Origin: Mycobacterium pinniadriaticum
GTDB lineage: Bacteria > Actinomycetota > Actinomycetes > Mycobacteriales > Mycobacteriaceae
DNA length: 64,000 nt
Direction: 5' to 3'
Assembly (NCBI RefSeq): GCF_026242045.1
Contig: NZ_JAPJDO010000011.1
Location: 62,001 to 126,000, forward strand
Positions 36,346-45,240 of the stretch are shown in pieces. A program made the position numbers and the translations under genes. Numbering within the stretch: position 1 is the first letter of the stretch; each line of letters begins with the position of its first letter. Below the pieces are notes generated by a model that did not search any database, was not told the origin of the DNA, and saw only the letters and a list, made by a program, of their open reading frames with translations.

Positions 36346-36738
36346 ATGACCAATATCGAGAAGCAGCCCCGCCTGGCGCAGGGCCGAGAGCATGTAGTCG
36401 CCACGGTCGACGAGATCCCTCCGGGCACACACAAATTGGTGCCGATCGGTCGGCACGGCGTTGGTGTGTACAACGTCAACGGCACGTTCTACGCCATCGC
36501 GAACTACTGTCCGCACGAGGGTGGACCACTGTGTTCGGGACGCCCCCGTGGACGCAACATCGTCGACGAAAGCGTCCCCGGTGACGCGGTGATGGTCCGT
36601 GACATGGAATTCATCTACTGCCCCTGGCACCAGTGGGGCTTCGAGCTGGCGACCGGCACCACCGCGGTCAAGCCGGAATGGAGCATCCGCACCTACCCGG
36701 TCCGCGTGGTGGGCGACGACGTTCTCGTGATGGCATGA
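36346..36738 (+). CDS. Rieske [2Fe-2S] protein
   Basis: 130-residue single-domain Rieske protein: ligands CPHEGG (Cys55, His57) and CPWHQWGF (Cys92, His95). There is no oxygenase domain, so it is an electron carrier or a regulatory subunit, possibly for one of the amidohydrolase-like or oxygenase partners. The ATG lies four bases after the previous stop, and the stop overlaps the next start. Confidence 0.92.
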   Translation: MTNIEKQPRLAQGREHVVATVDEIPPGTHKLVPIGRHGVGVYNVNGTFYAIANYCPHEGGPLCSGRPRGRNIVDESVPGDAVMVRDMEFIYCPWHQWGFELATGTTAVKPEWSIRTYPVRVVGDDVLVMA

Positions 36739-37643
36739 GCACACCGGTGACCGCGGGTCCGCAGCTGCGCGACGGCGAGCAGGTGCTGGAGATCAACGGC
36801 GGTAACGTCGTCTACGAAATCCTGGGCGACAAGGGCGATTTCATCGCCCTTACGCCGGGCGGCCGATACAGCAAGGACATCGAAGGGTTGCGTCCGCTGG
36901 CCGAGGAGTTGGTCAAGGGCGGTTACCGGGTCCTGCTCTGGGACCGGCCCAACTGCGGAAAGTCCGACCTTCAGTTCTACGGACAGAGCGAATCCCACAT
37001 GCGTGCCGCGACGTTGCACGCGTTGATCACCGGGCTGGGCATCGGTCCGTGCGTGATCGCCGGCGGCTCCGGCGGCGCCCGCGACTCGATTCTCACGACA
37101 ATTCTCTACCCCGAGATCGTCACCAAGCTGGTGGCCTGGAACATCGTGGGCGGTGTCTACGGCAGCTTCGTGCTGGGCTCGTACTATCTGGTGCCGAGCA
37201 TCCTGGCGGTTCGCGGCCTGGGCATCAAAGGCCTTCTACACGTGGATGAATGGAAAGAACGCATCGCCGAGAACCCGGCCAACAAAGACCGGATTCTGGC
37301 TATGGACCCCGATGAGTTCCTCCGGGTCATGCTGCGCTGGCTCAACGCGTTCGTCCCCAAGCCCGGACAGGCGATTCCCGGCGTCGACGACGAGTTCTTC
37401 GGTGACATCAAGGTTCCCACCCTCATCATCCGCGGCGGCGAGAACGACTGGGACCACCCCAAACGTACGTCGCTGGAGGTCAACTGCCTGATCAAGGGTT
37501 CCACGCTGATCGACCCGCCCTGGCCGGAAGATGCCTGGGAGCGCGCCGGCGAGGACCGTGCGTCGGGGAAGGTCAAGCGATTCAACATGTTCGACACCTG
37601 GGTGCAGGCAGCCCCGGCAATTCTGGACTTCCTCGGCCGATGA
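36735..37643 (+). CDS. Alpha/beta hydrolase
   Basis: 302-residue alpha/beta hydrolase. The oxyanion/early block is IALTPGGRYSKDIEG, followed by LLWDRPNCGKSD and the nucleophile elbow GGSGGARD. ENDWDHP near residue 240 could supply acid and His. The layout is like C-C bond hydrolases of ring-cleavage pathways, but an ester or thioester substrate is equally possible. The ATG overlaps the Rieske gene stop (ATGA), so translation is coupled. Confidence 0.88.
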   Translation: MSTPVTAGPQLRDGEQVLEINGGNVVYEILGDKGDFIALTPGGRYSKDIEGLRPLAEELVKGGYRVLLWDRPNCGKSDLQFYGQSESHMRAATLHALITGLGIGPCVIAGGSGGARDSILTTILYPEIVTKLVAWNIVGGVYGSFVLGSYYLVPSILAVRGLGIKGLLHVDEWKERIAENPANKDRILAMDPDEFLRVMLRWLNAFVPKPGQAIPGVDDEFFGDIKVPTLIIRGGENDWDHPKRTSLEVNCLIKGSTLIDPPWPEDAWERAGEDRASGKVKRFNMFDTWVQAAPAILDFLGR

Positions 37644-37657
37644 GCGATCGGTTGGGC

Positions 37658-38140
37658 TCAGATCAGGTGGATGTGGATCTCGCAGTTGGTCGAGGCCTCC
37701 AGGGCGGTGTGGACCCTGCTCTCCGGGATGCGAGCCATATCGGCCTTGCGCAAGGACACGTGAATGATGTCGTAACCGTCGTCACCCGCGGTGCGGTCGA
37801 TCTCGCCGCGCAATCCGAATCCTGCGAGCACCCCGTGGGCGTCCTCGTCGGTTCCCCGGCTGACATAGGTCAACACACCGGTCACCGGGTCAGTTCCGAA
37901 TGCTCTGGCGCACAAGGTGATCGCGACGCGCCTGAGTTCCTCCGGCTCGGCGGCCGCGGAGTTGCTGATCAGCAGTTCGGCTTCCCGGCGCCCGCGCGGC
38001 ATCGAGGCCAGGTTGTTGTCGACCACGGTCACGCCGTCGTGACCGGCAAGGGTGCGCAGCGCCGCAACGCCGTCGGTGAGCTGCGCCGGCGTCAGCGCGC
38101 CGGACGGGTCGACATCGACGCGCACCACAGCCGTTCTCAT
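37658..38140 (-). CDS. Conserved-looking protein of unknown function, antisense within the operon
   Basis: 160-residue soluble protein starting MRTAVVRVDVDPSGALTPAQL; rich in charged residues, no signal peptide or membrane segment, ending NCEIHIHLI. I do not recognise the family. The frame has typical high-GC codon use and well-formed alpha/beta alternation (VTVVDNN, GYDIIHVSLRKADM), so it looks real. It lies on the minus strand between two plus-strand genes, 14 bp after the hydrolase stop and 53 bp before the flavoprotein start, and would be antisense to any read-through transcript. Confidence 0.65.
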   Translation of the reverse strand: MRTAVVRVDVDPSGALTPAQLTDGVAALRTLAGHDGVTVVDNNLASMPRGRREAELLISNSAAAEPEELRRVAITLCARAFGTDPVTGVLTYVSRGTDEDAHGVLAGFGLRGEIDRTAGDDGYDIIHVSLRKADMARIPESRVHTALEASTNCEIHIHLI

Positions 38141-38193
38141 ACGCCTCAGCCTAGCGACCCAGTGCCGAGTGCCCGAATCAGAAGAGGTGACCG

Positions 38194-39501
38194 ATGAATG
38201 CAACCGCGCCGGCGGGCACGGCCTTGACCGTCGCCAGCGCTCCCGGCTGTACACCCCGGTTGTTGCGGCTGCCCGCGACAGTGGAAACGCACAGTGCCTA
38301 CCTGTCGAGCGGCGGGTACGAGTTGTTGGAGAACGTGGAAACCCTGCTCGCCGAGGTGGAAGCCGCCGGCGTGCTGGGCCGCGGCGGCGCCGCATTCCCG
38401 CTCGCGGTCAAACTGCGCACCGTGCGTGCCGCGCACACCCGCGGCCACGAGACTGTGGTGCTCGCCAACGGCGAGGAAGGCGAGCCCGCTTCGGTGAAGG
38501 ACCGCTGGCTACTGCGCCATCGCCCGCATCTCGTGCTCGACGGCGTGCGACTCGCCGCGCGGATGGTGGGCGCGCAGCGCGCCTACGTCTACGTGTCCGA
38601 TTCGGAGGCGGCGCGCTCCATTGACGCCGGACTTGACGAGGTCGGCTTCGACACCTTTGGCGGCCTGGATATTTCGATCGTGACCGTGACACCCGGGTAC
38701 GTCGCGGGTGAGGAGACCGCGGCAGTCCGGGCCGTCAACGGCGGCCCGGCCAAACCGACCGACAAGCCACCGCGACCCTTCCAGCACGGCGTCTCCGGTC
38801 ATCCCACCCTGGTCAGCAACGTCGAAACCCTGGCGAACCTGCCGTATCTCCAGCGGCACGGCGCCGCCGCGTTCCGCTCGGCGGGCACGGCGGCCTCGCC
38901 GGGCACCTTCCTGATGACGGTCACCGGCGCGGGCCGACCACCTGCGCTTTACGAAGTGCCGCACGGCATGCCGTTCGCGGATCTGCTGACGCTCCACGGT
39001 GTTTCACCGGACTCGGTGCAGGGGGCGTTGATGGGCGGCTACTTCGCGGGACTGCTGAACCGCGACGTACTCGGCACCACCCTTGACCACGAGACGTTCC
39101 GCCAGCTGGGCTGCGGCCTGGGATGCGGCGCGGTCGCGATCTTGACCGATGACTGCCCGGTGGCGGTGGCCGCCTCGGTGCTGGCCTACTTCGACCGCGA
39201 GAACGCCGGGCAGTGCGGGTCGTGCTTCAACGGCACCGCGGCGATGGCCGCAGCCGCCGGCGCGCTGCGCGACGGTGCTGCGACCGCCGAGGATGTCGCC
39301 CGGCTGCAGCGGTGGTCGGTCGTGCTTCGCGGCCGGGGTGCCTGCGCCACCCTGGACGGGGCGGCCAATGTGGCGGGCAGCCTGCTCAAGCATTTCCCAG
39401 AGGCCGTCGAAGCGCATCTGGCCGGTGCCTGCGATCCCTGCGGGTCAGCCGCCTTCAGCGCCCAGCGTCCCTACGAAGTGGAGGCGGTGACACAGCCATG
39501 A
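38194..39501 (+). CDS. NuoF-like NADH-dehydrogenase flavoprotein
   Basis: 435-residue protein of the NADH-quinone oxidoreductase 51-kDa (NuoF/HoxF/SLBB) family: LGRGGAAFPLAVKL (FMN/NADH glycine-rich region, about 61-74), NGEEGEP (about 92-98) and VSGHPTLVSNVETLANLP. The [4Fe-4S] region reads CGSCFNG (Cys341, Cys344); the third Cys of the usual CxxCxxC is Gly, with later Cys at about 384, 413 and 416, so the cluster may be altered. No other Nuo genes are near. The next gene, overlapping by 4 bp, is a ferredoxin, so this is probably an NADH:ferredoxin reductase feeding P450s or the Rieske enzymes. Confidence 0.88.
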   Translation: MNATAPAGTALTVASAPGCTPRLLRLPATVETHSAYLSSGGYELLENVETLLAEVEAAGVLGRGGAAFPLAVKLRTVRAAHTRGHETVVLANGEEGEPASVKDRWLLRHRPHLVLDGVRLAARMVGAQRAYVYVSDSEAARSIDAGLDEVGFDTFGGLDISIVTVTPGYVAGEETAAVRAVNGGPAKPTDKPPRPFQHGVSGHPTLVSNVETLANLPYLQRHGAAAFRSAGTAASPGTFLMTVTGAGRPPALYEVPHGMPFADLLTLHGVSPDSVQGALMGGYFAGLLNRDVLGTTLDHETFRQLGCGLGCGAVAILTDDCPVAVAASVLAYFDRENAGQCGSCFNGTAAMAAAAGALRDGAATAEDVARLQRWSVVLRGRGACATLDGAANVAGSLLKHFPEAVEAHLAGACDPCGSAAFSAQRPYEVEAVTQP

Positions 39502-39797
39502 GTCCGAACATGCGAATCCGGCTGGACCGGACGATCTGCGACGGCTTCGGAGCCTGCGCCAAGCACGCGCCGAATCACTTCTCGCTCGACGACTGGGGGT
39601 ATGCGTCCCTGGTCGGTGACGGCACCGTCGCCGAGGCCGACCGCGATGACGTCTTGCGAGCGTTGTTCGACTGCCCGGTGCACGCGATCATCGAGATCAG
39701 CGACAACGAATTCGATGGCGAGACCCGGCCGGACCCGGCGGCAGCGACGGCCGACGAGACCCCGCTATTCGAGGCCCGCTGGGGCTTCGCCCAGTGA
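39498..39797 (+). CDS. Ferredoxin, P450 type, with C-terminal extension
   Basis: 99-residue ferredoxin with CDGFGAC (Cys14, Cys20) and FDCPVHA; the variable cluster position is Phe where many have His. About 30 extra residues follow the ferredoxin core (FDGETRPDPAAATADETPLFEARWGFAQ). Its start overlaps the NuoF-like gene stop and its stop overlaps the next gene start, suggesting stoichiometric production with the flavoprotein. Likely carries electrons from that flavoprotein to an oxygenase. Confidence 0.9.
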   Translation: MSPNMRIRLDRTICDGFGACAKHAPNHFSLDDWGYASLVGDGTVAEADRDDVLRALFDCPVHAIIEISDNEFDGETRPDPAAATADETPLFEARWGFAQ

Positions 39798-41440
39798 GCC
39801 GCGCTCCCCTGCCCCAGATCACAGGTGAGAACGAGTTCTTCTGGACCGCCGGCGCCGACGGCACGCTGCGTATCCAGGAGTGCCAGGGCTGTACGTCCCT
39901 GATCCATCCGCCACAACCGGTGTGCCGGTATTGCGGCAGCCACGACCTGAAGGCCCGGCCGGTCAGTGGTCTGGCGGTGCTGTCGGCATTTACGGTCAAT
40001 CAGCGGTTCAGCATTCCGGGACTGCCGGCGCCCTACGTGGTGGCTCAGGTGGCGATTCAGGAGGATCCGCGGGTCCGACTGACCACCAACATCATCGACG
40101 CCGAGCCTGAGGACCTGGAGCTGGGCCAGCTGGTCGAGGTCGTCTTCGAACAGAACGACGACGTCTACCTTCCGCTGTTCCGCCCGGTCACCCCCAAGCA
40201 GATCGCCGAGACTCCGGTCGACGAGATCCCCCCGCAGGACTTCGCCAAACACGTCCGGCCGCCGCTGACGACCACCAAGTTCGAGGAGCGTTCCGCGATC
40301 ACGGGTATCGGCGCATCGCGGCTCGGACGGCGGCTGATGGCGAACCCGCTGGCGCTGACCATCGAGGCCTGCGAGGCCGCCGTCGCCGACGCGGGTCTGA
40401 CCTTCTCCGATATCGATGGCCTGTCCACCTACCCGGGCCTCGACATCGCCGGAATGGGCGAGGGCGGCGTGACCGCTCTGGAAGGCGCACTGGGGTTGCG
40501 GCCGACGTGGATCAACGGCGGCATGGACACCTTCGGCCCGGGCGGGTCGGTGATCGCCGCCATGATGGCCGTCGCAACGGGGATGGCCCGGCACGTGCTG
40601 TGCTTCCGCACCCTGTGGGAGTCGACGTTCCAGGAGCTGCTCAAGCAGGGCAAGATGGCTCCCCCCGGCGGTCTGCGCACCACCAGCTGGCAGATGCCGT
40701 TCGGTGCCACCTCGGCGGCACACACGTTGGCCCTCAATGCCCAACGCCACTTTGCCCGCTACGGCACCACCCGCGAGACCCTGGGCTGGATCGCGCTCAA
40801 TCAGCGCGCCAACGCGGCATTGAATCCGACCGCCATCTACCGCGACCCGATGACCATGGACGACTATCTGTCGGCGCGGCCGATCACCACGCCGTTCGGG
40901 CTCTATGACTGCGACGTACCGTGTGACGGCGCCGTTGCCGTGATCGTCTCGGCAGTGGAGACCGCCCGCGACATGCCCAAGCCGCCGGTGCTGTTCGAGG
41001 CGGTGGGCACGCAGATCGTGGAACGCACGGACTGGGATCAGACGACACTCACCCACGAACCGCAGGTACTCGGACAATCGGCGCACATGTGGACACGAAC
41101 ATCGTTGCGTCCCGGTGACGTCGACGTCGCCGAGCTCTACGACGGGTTCACCTTCAACTGCCTGTCATGGATCGAGGCGCTGGGGTTCTGCGGTATCGGC
41201 GAGGCGAAGGACTTCCTGGACGGCGGCACCAACATCGCCCGTGACGGGGTGCTGCCGCTGAACACCCACGGCGGCCAGCTGTCGCATGGGCGGACCCACG
41301 GCATGGGCCTGATCCATGAGGCCGTCAGCCAGCTTCGGGGCGAGGCCGGCGAGCGGCAGGTCGCCGATGCCAAAGTCGCGGTGGCCAGCAGCGGCGGTTT
41401 GACGCCGAGCGGGGTGCTGTTGATGCGGGTCGATGACTAG
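39794..41440 (+). CDS. DUF35 (Zn ribbon-OB) fused to thiolase-like domain; probable retro-aldolase
   Basis: 548-residue fusion. Residues 1-150 are DUF35: zinc ribbon Cys30, Cys33, Cys44, Cys47, then an OB fold. Residues 165-548 are a lipid-transfer-type thiolase fold. The thiolase nucleophile Cys is absent (NGGMDTFGPGGSV), while AELYDGFTF (Tyr449-Asp450) resembles the tyrosine-containing motif of Ltp2-type aldolases, which cleave steroid side chains in complex with a separate DUF35 protein. Here both parts are one chain. I infer a retro-aldol C-C cleavage of a beta-hydroxyacyl-CoA. GTG start overlaps the ferredoxin stop. Confidence 0.87.
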   Translation: MSRAPLPQITGENEFFWTAGADGTLRIQECQGCTSLIHPPQPVCRYCGSHDLKARPVSGLAVLSAFTVNQRFSIPGLPAPYVVAQVAIQEDPRVRLTTNIIDAEPEDLELGQLVEVVFEQNDDVYLPLFRPVTPKQIAETPVDEIPPQDFAKHVRPPLTTTKFEERSAITGIGASRLGRRLMANPLALTIEACEAAVADAGLTFSDIDGLSTYPGLDIAGMGEGGVTALEGALGLRPTWINGGMDTFGPGGSVIAAMMAVATGMARHVLCFRTLWESTFQELLKQGKMAPPGGLRTTSWQMPFGATSAAHTLALNAQRHFARYGTTRETLGWIALNQRANAALNPTAIYRDPMTMDDYLSARPITTPFGLYDCDVPCDGAVAVIVSAVETARDMPKPPVLFEAVGTQIVERTDWDQTTLTHEPQVLGQSAHMWTRTSLRPGDVDVAELYDGFTFNCLSWIEALGFCGIGEAKDFLDGGTNIARDGVLPLNTHGGQLSHGRTHGMGLIHEAVSQLRGEAGERQVADAKVAVASSGGLTPSGVLLMRVDD

Positions 41441-42299
41441 CGATCAGGTGCCAACCCGCCGGGTGGTCCCCGTCGGCGGGATACCGATGTCGGGGTTGTT
41501 CTCCGAGGCCGCCAATCCACGAGCGGTCATCGTCGCCCTGCACGGCGGTGCGTCCTCGGCGGCTTATTACGACTGCCCGGGCCATCCGGAGCTGTCGCTG
41601 CTACGCTGCGCCGCCGCAGCAGGTTTCAGCGCGGTGGCACTGGACCGGCCGGGTTACGGCGCGTCGGCCCCGTACTCCGAGGAGATGTGGGAGCCGAGCC
41701 GCCGGGTCGAACTAGCCTATGCGGCCGTCGATGCGATCCTCGGCAAGCGGGACCGCGGCGCCGGCCTGTTCGTCATGGCCCATTCCAACGGCTGCGAGCT
41801 GGCGTTACGGATGGCGGTCGACGAGCGCGGCCGGGACCTGCTGGGTCTCGAATTGGCCGGCACCGGACTGCGCCAATACCCATCCGCCGCAATGATTCTC
41901 AAACAAGCGACGCCCACCTACCGGCCCGCGGGAATCCGGGAGCTCATCTGGGCACCCGAAGAGCTGTACCCCGCCGACGTCGTCAACGCCGTCGGATCCG
42001 CCGGCGCGCCGCCCCAGGAGGGGCAGATATCGGCCAACTGGGCCGGCCGCGACTTCGCCGCATTGGCCGGCAACGTCACCGTACCCGTGCGGTTCACCGC
42101 TGCCGAGCACGAACGGGTGTGGGACTCCACTCCGGCGGCGCTGGCCGACATCGCCGCCTTGTTCACCACGTCACCGCGCGTCGAGCTGCACCACCAGCCG
42201 GGCGCCGGTCACAACCTGAGCCTGGGTGTCGCGGCGGCGCAATATCATTCGAGCATCTTGTCATTCGTGGAGCAATGCATCACCGCTGATGTGAATTAG
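41433..42299 (+). CDS. Alpha/beta hydrolase
   Basis: 288-residue alpha/beta hydrolase: LHGGASSAAYYD (oxyanion region), DRPGYGASAP, nucleophile elbow AHSNGCEL and C-terminal His in GAGHNLSLG. Distinct from the hydrolase at 36735. It overlaps the previous gene by 8 bp. Possible roles are esterase, lactonase or C-C hydrolase; the sequence does not decide. Confidence 0.9.
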   Translation: MTSDQVPTRRVVPVGGIPMSGLFSEAANPRAVIVALHGGASSAAYYDCPGHPELSLLRCAAAAGFSAVALDRPGYGASAPYSEEMWEPSRRVELAYAAVDAILGKRDRGAGLFVMAHSNGCELALRMAVDERGRDLLGLELAGTGLRQYPSAAMILKQATPTYRPAGIRELIWAPEELYPADVVNAVGSAGAPPQEGQISANWAGRDFAALAGNVTVPVRFTAAEHERVWDSTPAALADIAALFTTSPRVELHHQPGAGHNLSLGVAAAQYHSSILSFVEQCITADVN

Positions 42300-42310
42300 G
42301 AGGCCGGTCA

Positions 42311-43129
42311 ATGCGAGTCGGATTCATCGGACTGGGCAGCCAGGGTGCGCCCATGGCGCGCCGGATCGTCGAGGGTGGCTACCCGACCACGCTGTGGGCT
42401 CGGCGCGCTGCTTCGGTGGAGCCGTTCGCCGACACCGCGGCCACCGTGGCGGCCTCACCGGCCGAGCTGGCCGAGGGCAGCGACCTGGTGTGCCTGTGTG
42501 TGGTTGGTGATGCCGACGTGCTCGAGGTGGCCACCGGCGACAACGGTGTGCTGACCGGACTGCAGCCCGGCGGCATCATCGCCGTGCATGCCACGGTGCA
42601 TCCGGACACCTGCCGGCAACTGGCCGAGACGGCGGCCGCCCAGGGGGTGTCGGTCCTCGACGCGCCCGTCAGCGGCGGCGGCCCGGCCGCCGAAGAGGGC
42701 AAGCTGCTGGTGATGATCGGCGGTGACGACGCCGTTGTGGAGAAGGTTCGCCCGGTGTTCGCCACCTACGCCGACCCCATCGTCCACCTCGGTGGCGTCG
42801 GCGCCGGGCAGGTCACCAAGCTGCTGAACAACCTGCTGTTCACCGCCAACATCGCCACCGCCAAAACCGCACTCGACCTCGGCGCCGCGCTGGGCGTGGC
42901 ACCGGAGAACCTGGCCGAGGTCATCACCAGAGGCTCGGCCAACAGCTTCGCGCTGGGCAGCGTGGCCCGGTTCGGGGGCAGTCTCGATGTGCTCAAGCAG
43001 GTCGCGGCGGGGCTTCTGCACAAGGACGTCAGTCTGATCGCCGGCATCGCTGAGAAGGCGGGTGTGCAACCCGGCGCCGTCCTCGATGCCGCCGACGCGG
43101 CGCTGAGGTTGATGGACAACCCGCGATGA
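42311..43129 (+). CDS. 3-hydroxyisobutyrate dehydrogenase-family oxidoreductase
   Basis: 272-residue beta-hydroxyacid dehydrogenase: NAD motif GFIGLGSQGAPMARRI, substrate motif DAPVSGGGPAAEEG and catalytic Lys in TKLLNNLL. These enzymes oxidise beta-hydroxy acids to semialdehydes or keto acids. It forms a tandem with a second family member that overlaps it by 4 bp; the two are diverged enough to have different substrates or to form a heteromer. Confidence 0.92.
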   Translation: MRVGFIGLGSQGAPMARRIVEGGYPTTLWARRAASVEPFADTAATVAASPAELAEGSDLVCLCVVGDADVLEVATGDNGVLTGLQPGGIIAVHATVHPDTCRQLAETAAAQGVSVLDAPVSGGGPAAEEGKLLVMIGGDDAVVEKVRPVFATYADPIVHLGGVGAGQVTKLLNNLLFTANIATAKTALDLGAALGVAPENLAEVITRGSANSFALGSVARFGGSLDVLKQVAAGLLHKDVSLIAGIAEKAGVQPGAVLDAADAALRLMDNPR

Positions 43130-43935
43130 ACATCGGCTTCGTCGGTGCCGGCCGAATGGGCGCACCGATGGTGCGCCGTCTGCTCGATGCCGGCCATGAC
43201 GTCACGGTGCTGGGCCGCACGCCCGAAAAGCTTGCTGCTGCAGAAGAGTTGGGCGCCACACCGGCCGACAACCTGACCGAGCTCGCTCGCGACGCCGACG
43301 CGGTGGTGGTCTGTGTGTTCACCGACGACCAGGTGCGCCAGGTCTGCCTGACCGATGACCTGCTGGGCGCCATGCATCCCGGTTCGGTACTGGTCCTGCA
43401 CACCACCGGCAGCCCGAGCACCGCCGAGGCCATCGCCGGATCGGCCGGTACGCGCGGTATCGGCGTCCTCGACGCGCCGGTCAGCGGCGGACCGCATGAC
43501 ATCGCCGCGGGGACCGTGACGTTGTTCGTCGGCGGCGACGACGATGCTGTGCAGCTGGCGAATCCGGTGCTGTCCAGCTACGGCGATCCGGTGTTGCACG
43601 TCGGGCCCCTCGGTTTCGGTCAACGCGTCAAACTGATCAACAACGCGCTGTTCGCCGCGCAGATCGGAACCGTGGCCGAGGCGGTCCGGCTGGGCGACCG
43701 GCTCGGCGTCGACGAGTCCACCCTGCTGAGCGCGCTACCCCACGGTAGCGGTGCCAGCTTCGCCCTGAGCTCCATCGCCCGCGTCGGCTCGGCGGCCGGA
43801 TTCATCGGCGCCGTCGGCGAATTCATCGGTAAAGACGTCGCCGTCGTCCGGGCGACGGTGGCCGATCTGGGCAGTGACCTCGGCCTGCTCGACGATGTGG
43901 TGAACGCCGGTCTGACACCGGCGGAAATCAGGTGA
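43126..43935 (+). CDS. 3-hydroxyisobutyrate dehydrogenase-family oxidoreductase (second copy)
   Basis: 269-residue relative of the preceding gene: GFVGAGRMGAPMVRRL, DAPVSGGPHDIAAGT and catalytic Lys in VKLINNALF. The ATG overlaps the previous stop. It is the last gene of the plus-strand unit that starts at 34083; no clear terminator hairpin follows before the P450 promoter. Confidence 0.92.
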   Translation: MNIGFVGAGRMGAPMVRRLLDAGHDVTVLGRTPEKLAAAEELGATPADNLTELARDADAVVVCVFTDDQVRQVCLTDDLLGAMHPGSVLVLHTTGSPSTAEAIAGSAGTRGIGVLDAPVSGGPHDIAAGTVTLFVGGDDDAVQLANPVLSSYGDPVLHVGPLGFGQRVKLINNALFAAQIGTVAEAVRLGDRLGVDESTLLSALPHGSGASFALSSIARVGSAAGFIGAVGEFIGKDVAVVRATVADLGSDLGLLDDVVNAGLTPAEIR

Positions 43936-43970
43936 TTTAGTCATTTTCCGCACTCCCTAATGCCCCACTG

Positions 43971-44006
43971 TTAGCGTTACAATTAGCCAGCCTTCCGTAA
44001 CGCTTA
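43971..44006. promoter_or_regulatory. Inverted repeat before the P450-ferredoxin pair
   Basis: TTAGCGTTAC (43971-43980) and GTAACGCTTA (43997-44006) are inverted with one mismatch, 16 bp apart, 31 bp upstream of the P450 start. It differs from the GAGAATAnTATTCTC motif, so this pair may answer to another regulator. Confidence 0.5.
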
Positions 44007-44037
44007 TCGCCCAGCTCTCGCCTCGGAGGAGAACGCA

Positions 44038-45240
44038 ATGACCCAGGCCGAACTCGTTTTCGATCCGTTCTCGCAGGAGTACTTCAACAACCCGTTCGAC
44101 ATCTACCGTCGGATGCGGGACGAGGCGCCGCTTTATTACGACGCCAAAGAGGACTTCTACGCAATCTCACGGCACGAGGACGTCTCGGCGGCGCTGAAGG
44201 ACCACGAAAGCTTCTCGTCGTCCCGGGGTTGCGATCTGGCCATGGTCAAGGGTGACGAGCCACCGCAGAAGTCGATCATCTTCATGGATCCGCCCGAGCA
44301 CCGTCACATGCGCAGCCTGCTGAACAAGGCCTTCACCCCACGCGCAGTGCAGTCCCAGCGCGAAGTGGTCATCGAACTGGTCGATCAGTACTTGGCAGCG
44401 GCCAATCCGGATGCGTTCGACGTGGTGCAGGACTTCTCGGGGCCCTTCCCGGTCGAGGTCATCACCCGGATGGCCGGGGTGCCCGAGGAATACCGCCAGC
44501 AGGTTCGGCACTGGATCGACACCAGCCTGTCCCGTGAGCCCGGGCAGATCGGTTACAGCGAAGCCGGAATGCAGGCCAACGTCGATACCGCGATCTACTA
44601 CTACGGCCTGGTGCAGGAGCGTCGCGAGAATCCGCAGGACGACATGATCAGCCGCCTGATCGCCGCGGAGATCCCCGATGACGACGGCAACCTGCGTCGC
44701 CTCGACGACATCGAGATCTGCGGTTTCGCAACGCTTCTCGGCGGTGCGGGTGCCGAGACGGTGACCAAGCTGATGGGCACCGCCGTCGTCAACTTCGCCC
44801 GCTTCCCCGACCAGTGGCAGAAACTGCTCGACGACCGCGACAAGATCCCGGCGGCGGTGGAGGAACTGCTCCGATACGAAGGCCCGGTGCAATACAACGT
44901 CCGCTACACGCTGCGGGACACCGAAGTGCCCAGCGGGAAGATTCCGGCCGGTAAACCGGTGTTTCTGCTGATGGCGTCGGCCAACCGGGACTCGGCAGCC
45001 TTCACCGACGCCGACACCTTCGACATCGACCGCGACCGCACCGAGGCGCAGAACCTCGGCCTCGGCTACGGCATCCACAGTTGCCTGGGCGCCGCCCTGG
45101 CCCGCATGGAGAGTGCCATCGCACTGGAGAAATTGCTCGACTTCATGCCACGCTACGAAGTGCAATGGGATGGCCTGCGACGGGTCCAGATGCAGAACGT
45201 CGCCGGCTATTCACACGTACCGGTGAAGGTGCTGCGATGA
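44038..45240 (+). CDS. Cytochrome P450
   Basis: 400-residue P450: I-helix GGAGAETV (Thr241), K-helix ELLR (E276-R279) and heme loop LGYGIHSCLG (Cys349), where the usual first Phe is Leu. ATG at 44038 follows GGAGGAGAA. Its stop overlaps the start of its ferredoxin gene. The short N-terminus without a membrane anchor marks a soluble enzyme. The absence of the window-wide operator upstream suggests separate control. Confidence 0.94.
   Translation: MTQAELVFDPFSQEYFNNPFDIYRRMRDEAPLYYDAKEDFYAISRHEDVSAALKDHESFSSSRGCDLAMVKGDEPPQKSIIFMDPPEHRHMRSLLNKAFTPRAVQSQREVVIELVDQYLAAANPDAFDVVQDFSGPFPVEVITRMAGVPEEYRQQVRHWIDTSLSREPGQIGYSEAGMQANVDTAIYYYGLVQERRENPQDDMISRLIAAEIPDDDGNLRRLDDIEICGFATLLGGAGAETVTKLMGTAVVNFARFPDQWQKLLDDRDKIPAAVEELLRYEGPVQYNVRYTLRDTEVPSGKIPAGKPVFLLMASANRDSAAFTDADTFDIDRDRTEAQNLGLGYGIHSCLGAALARMESAIALEKLLDFMPRYEVQWDGLRRVQMQNVAGYSHVPVKVLR

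Noticed and set aside
39824..39839. GAGAACGAGTTCTT resembling the operator
   Set aside because: The spacing between half-sites is one base short and it lies in coding sequence (GENEFF) of the DUF35 domain; taken as chance.
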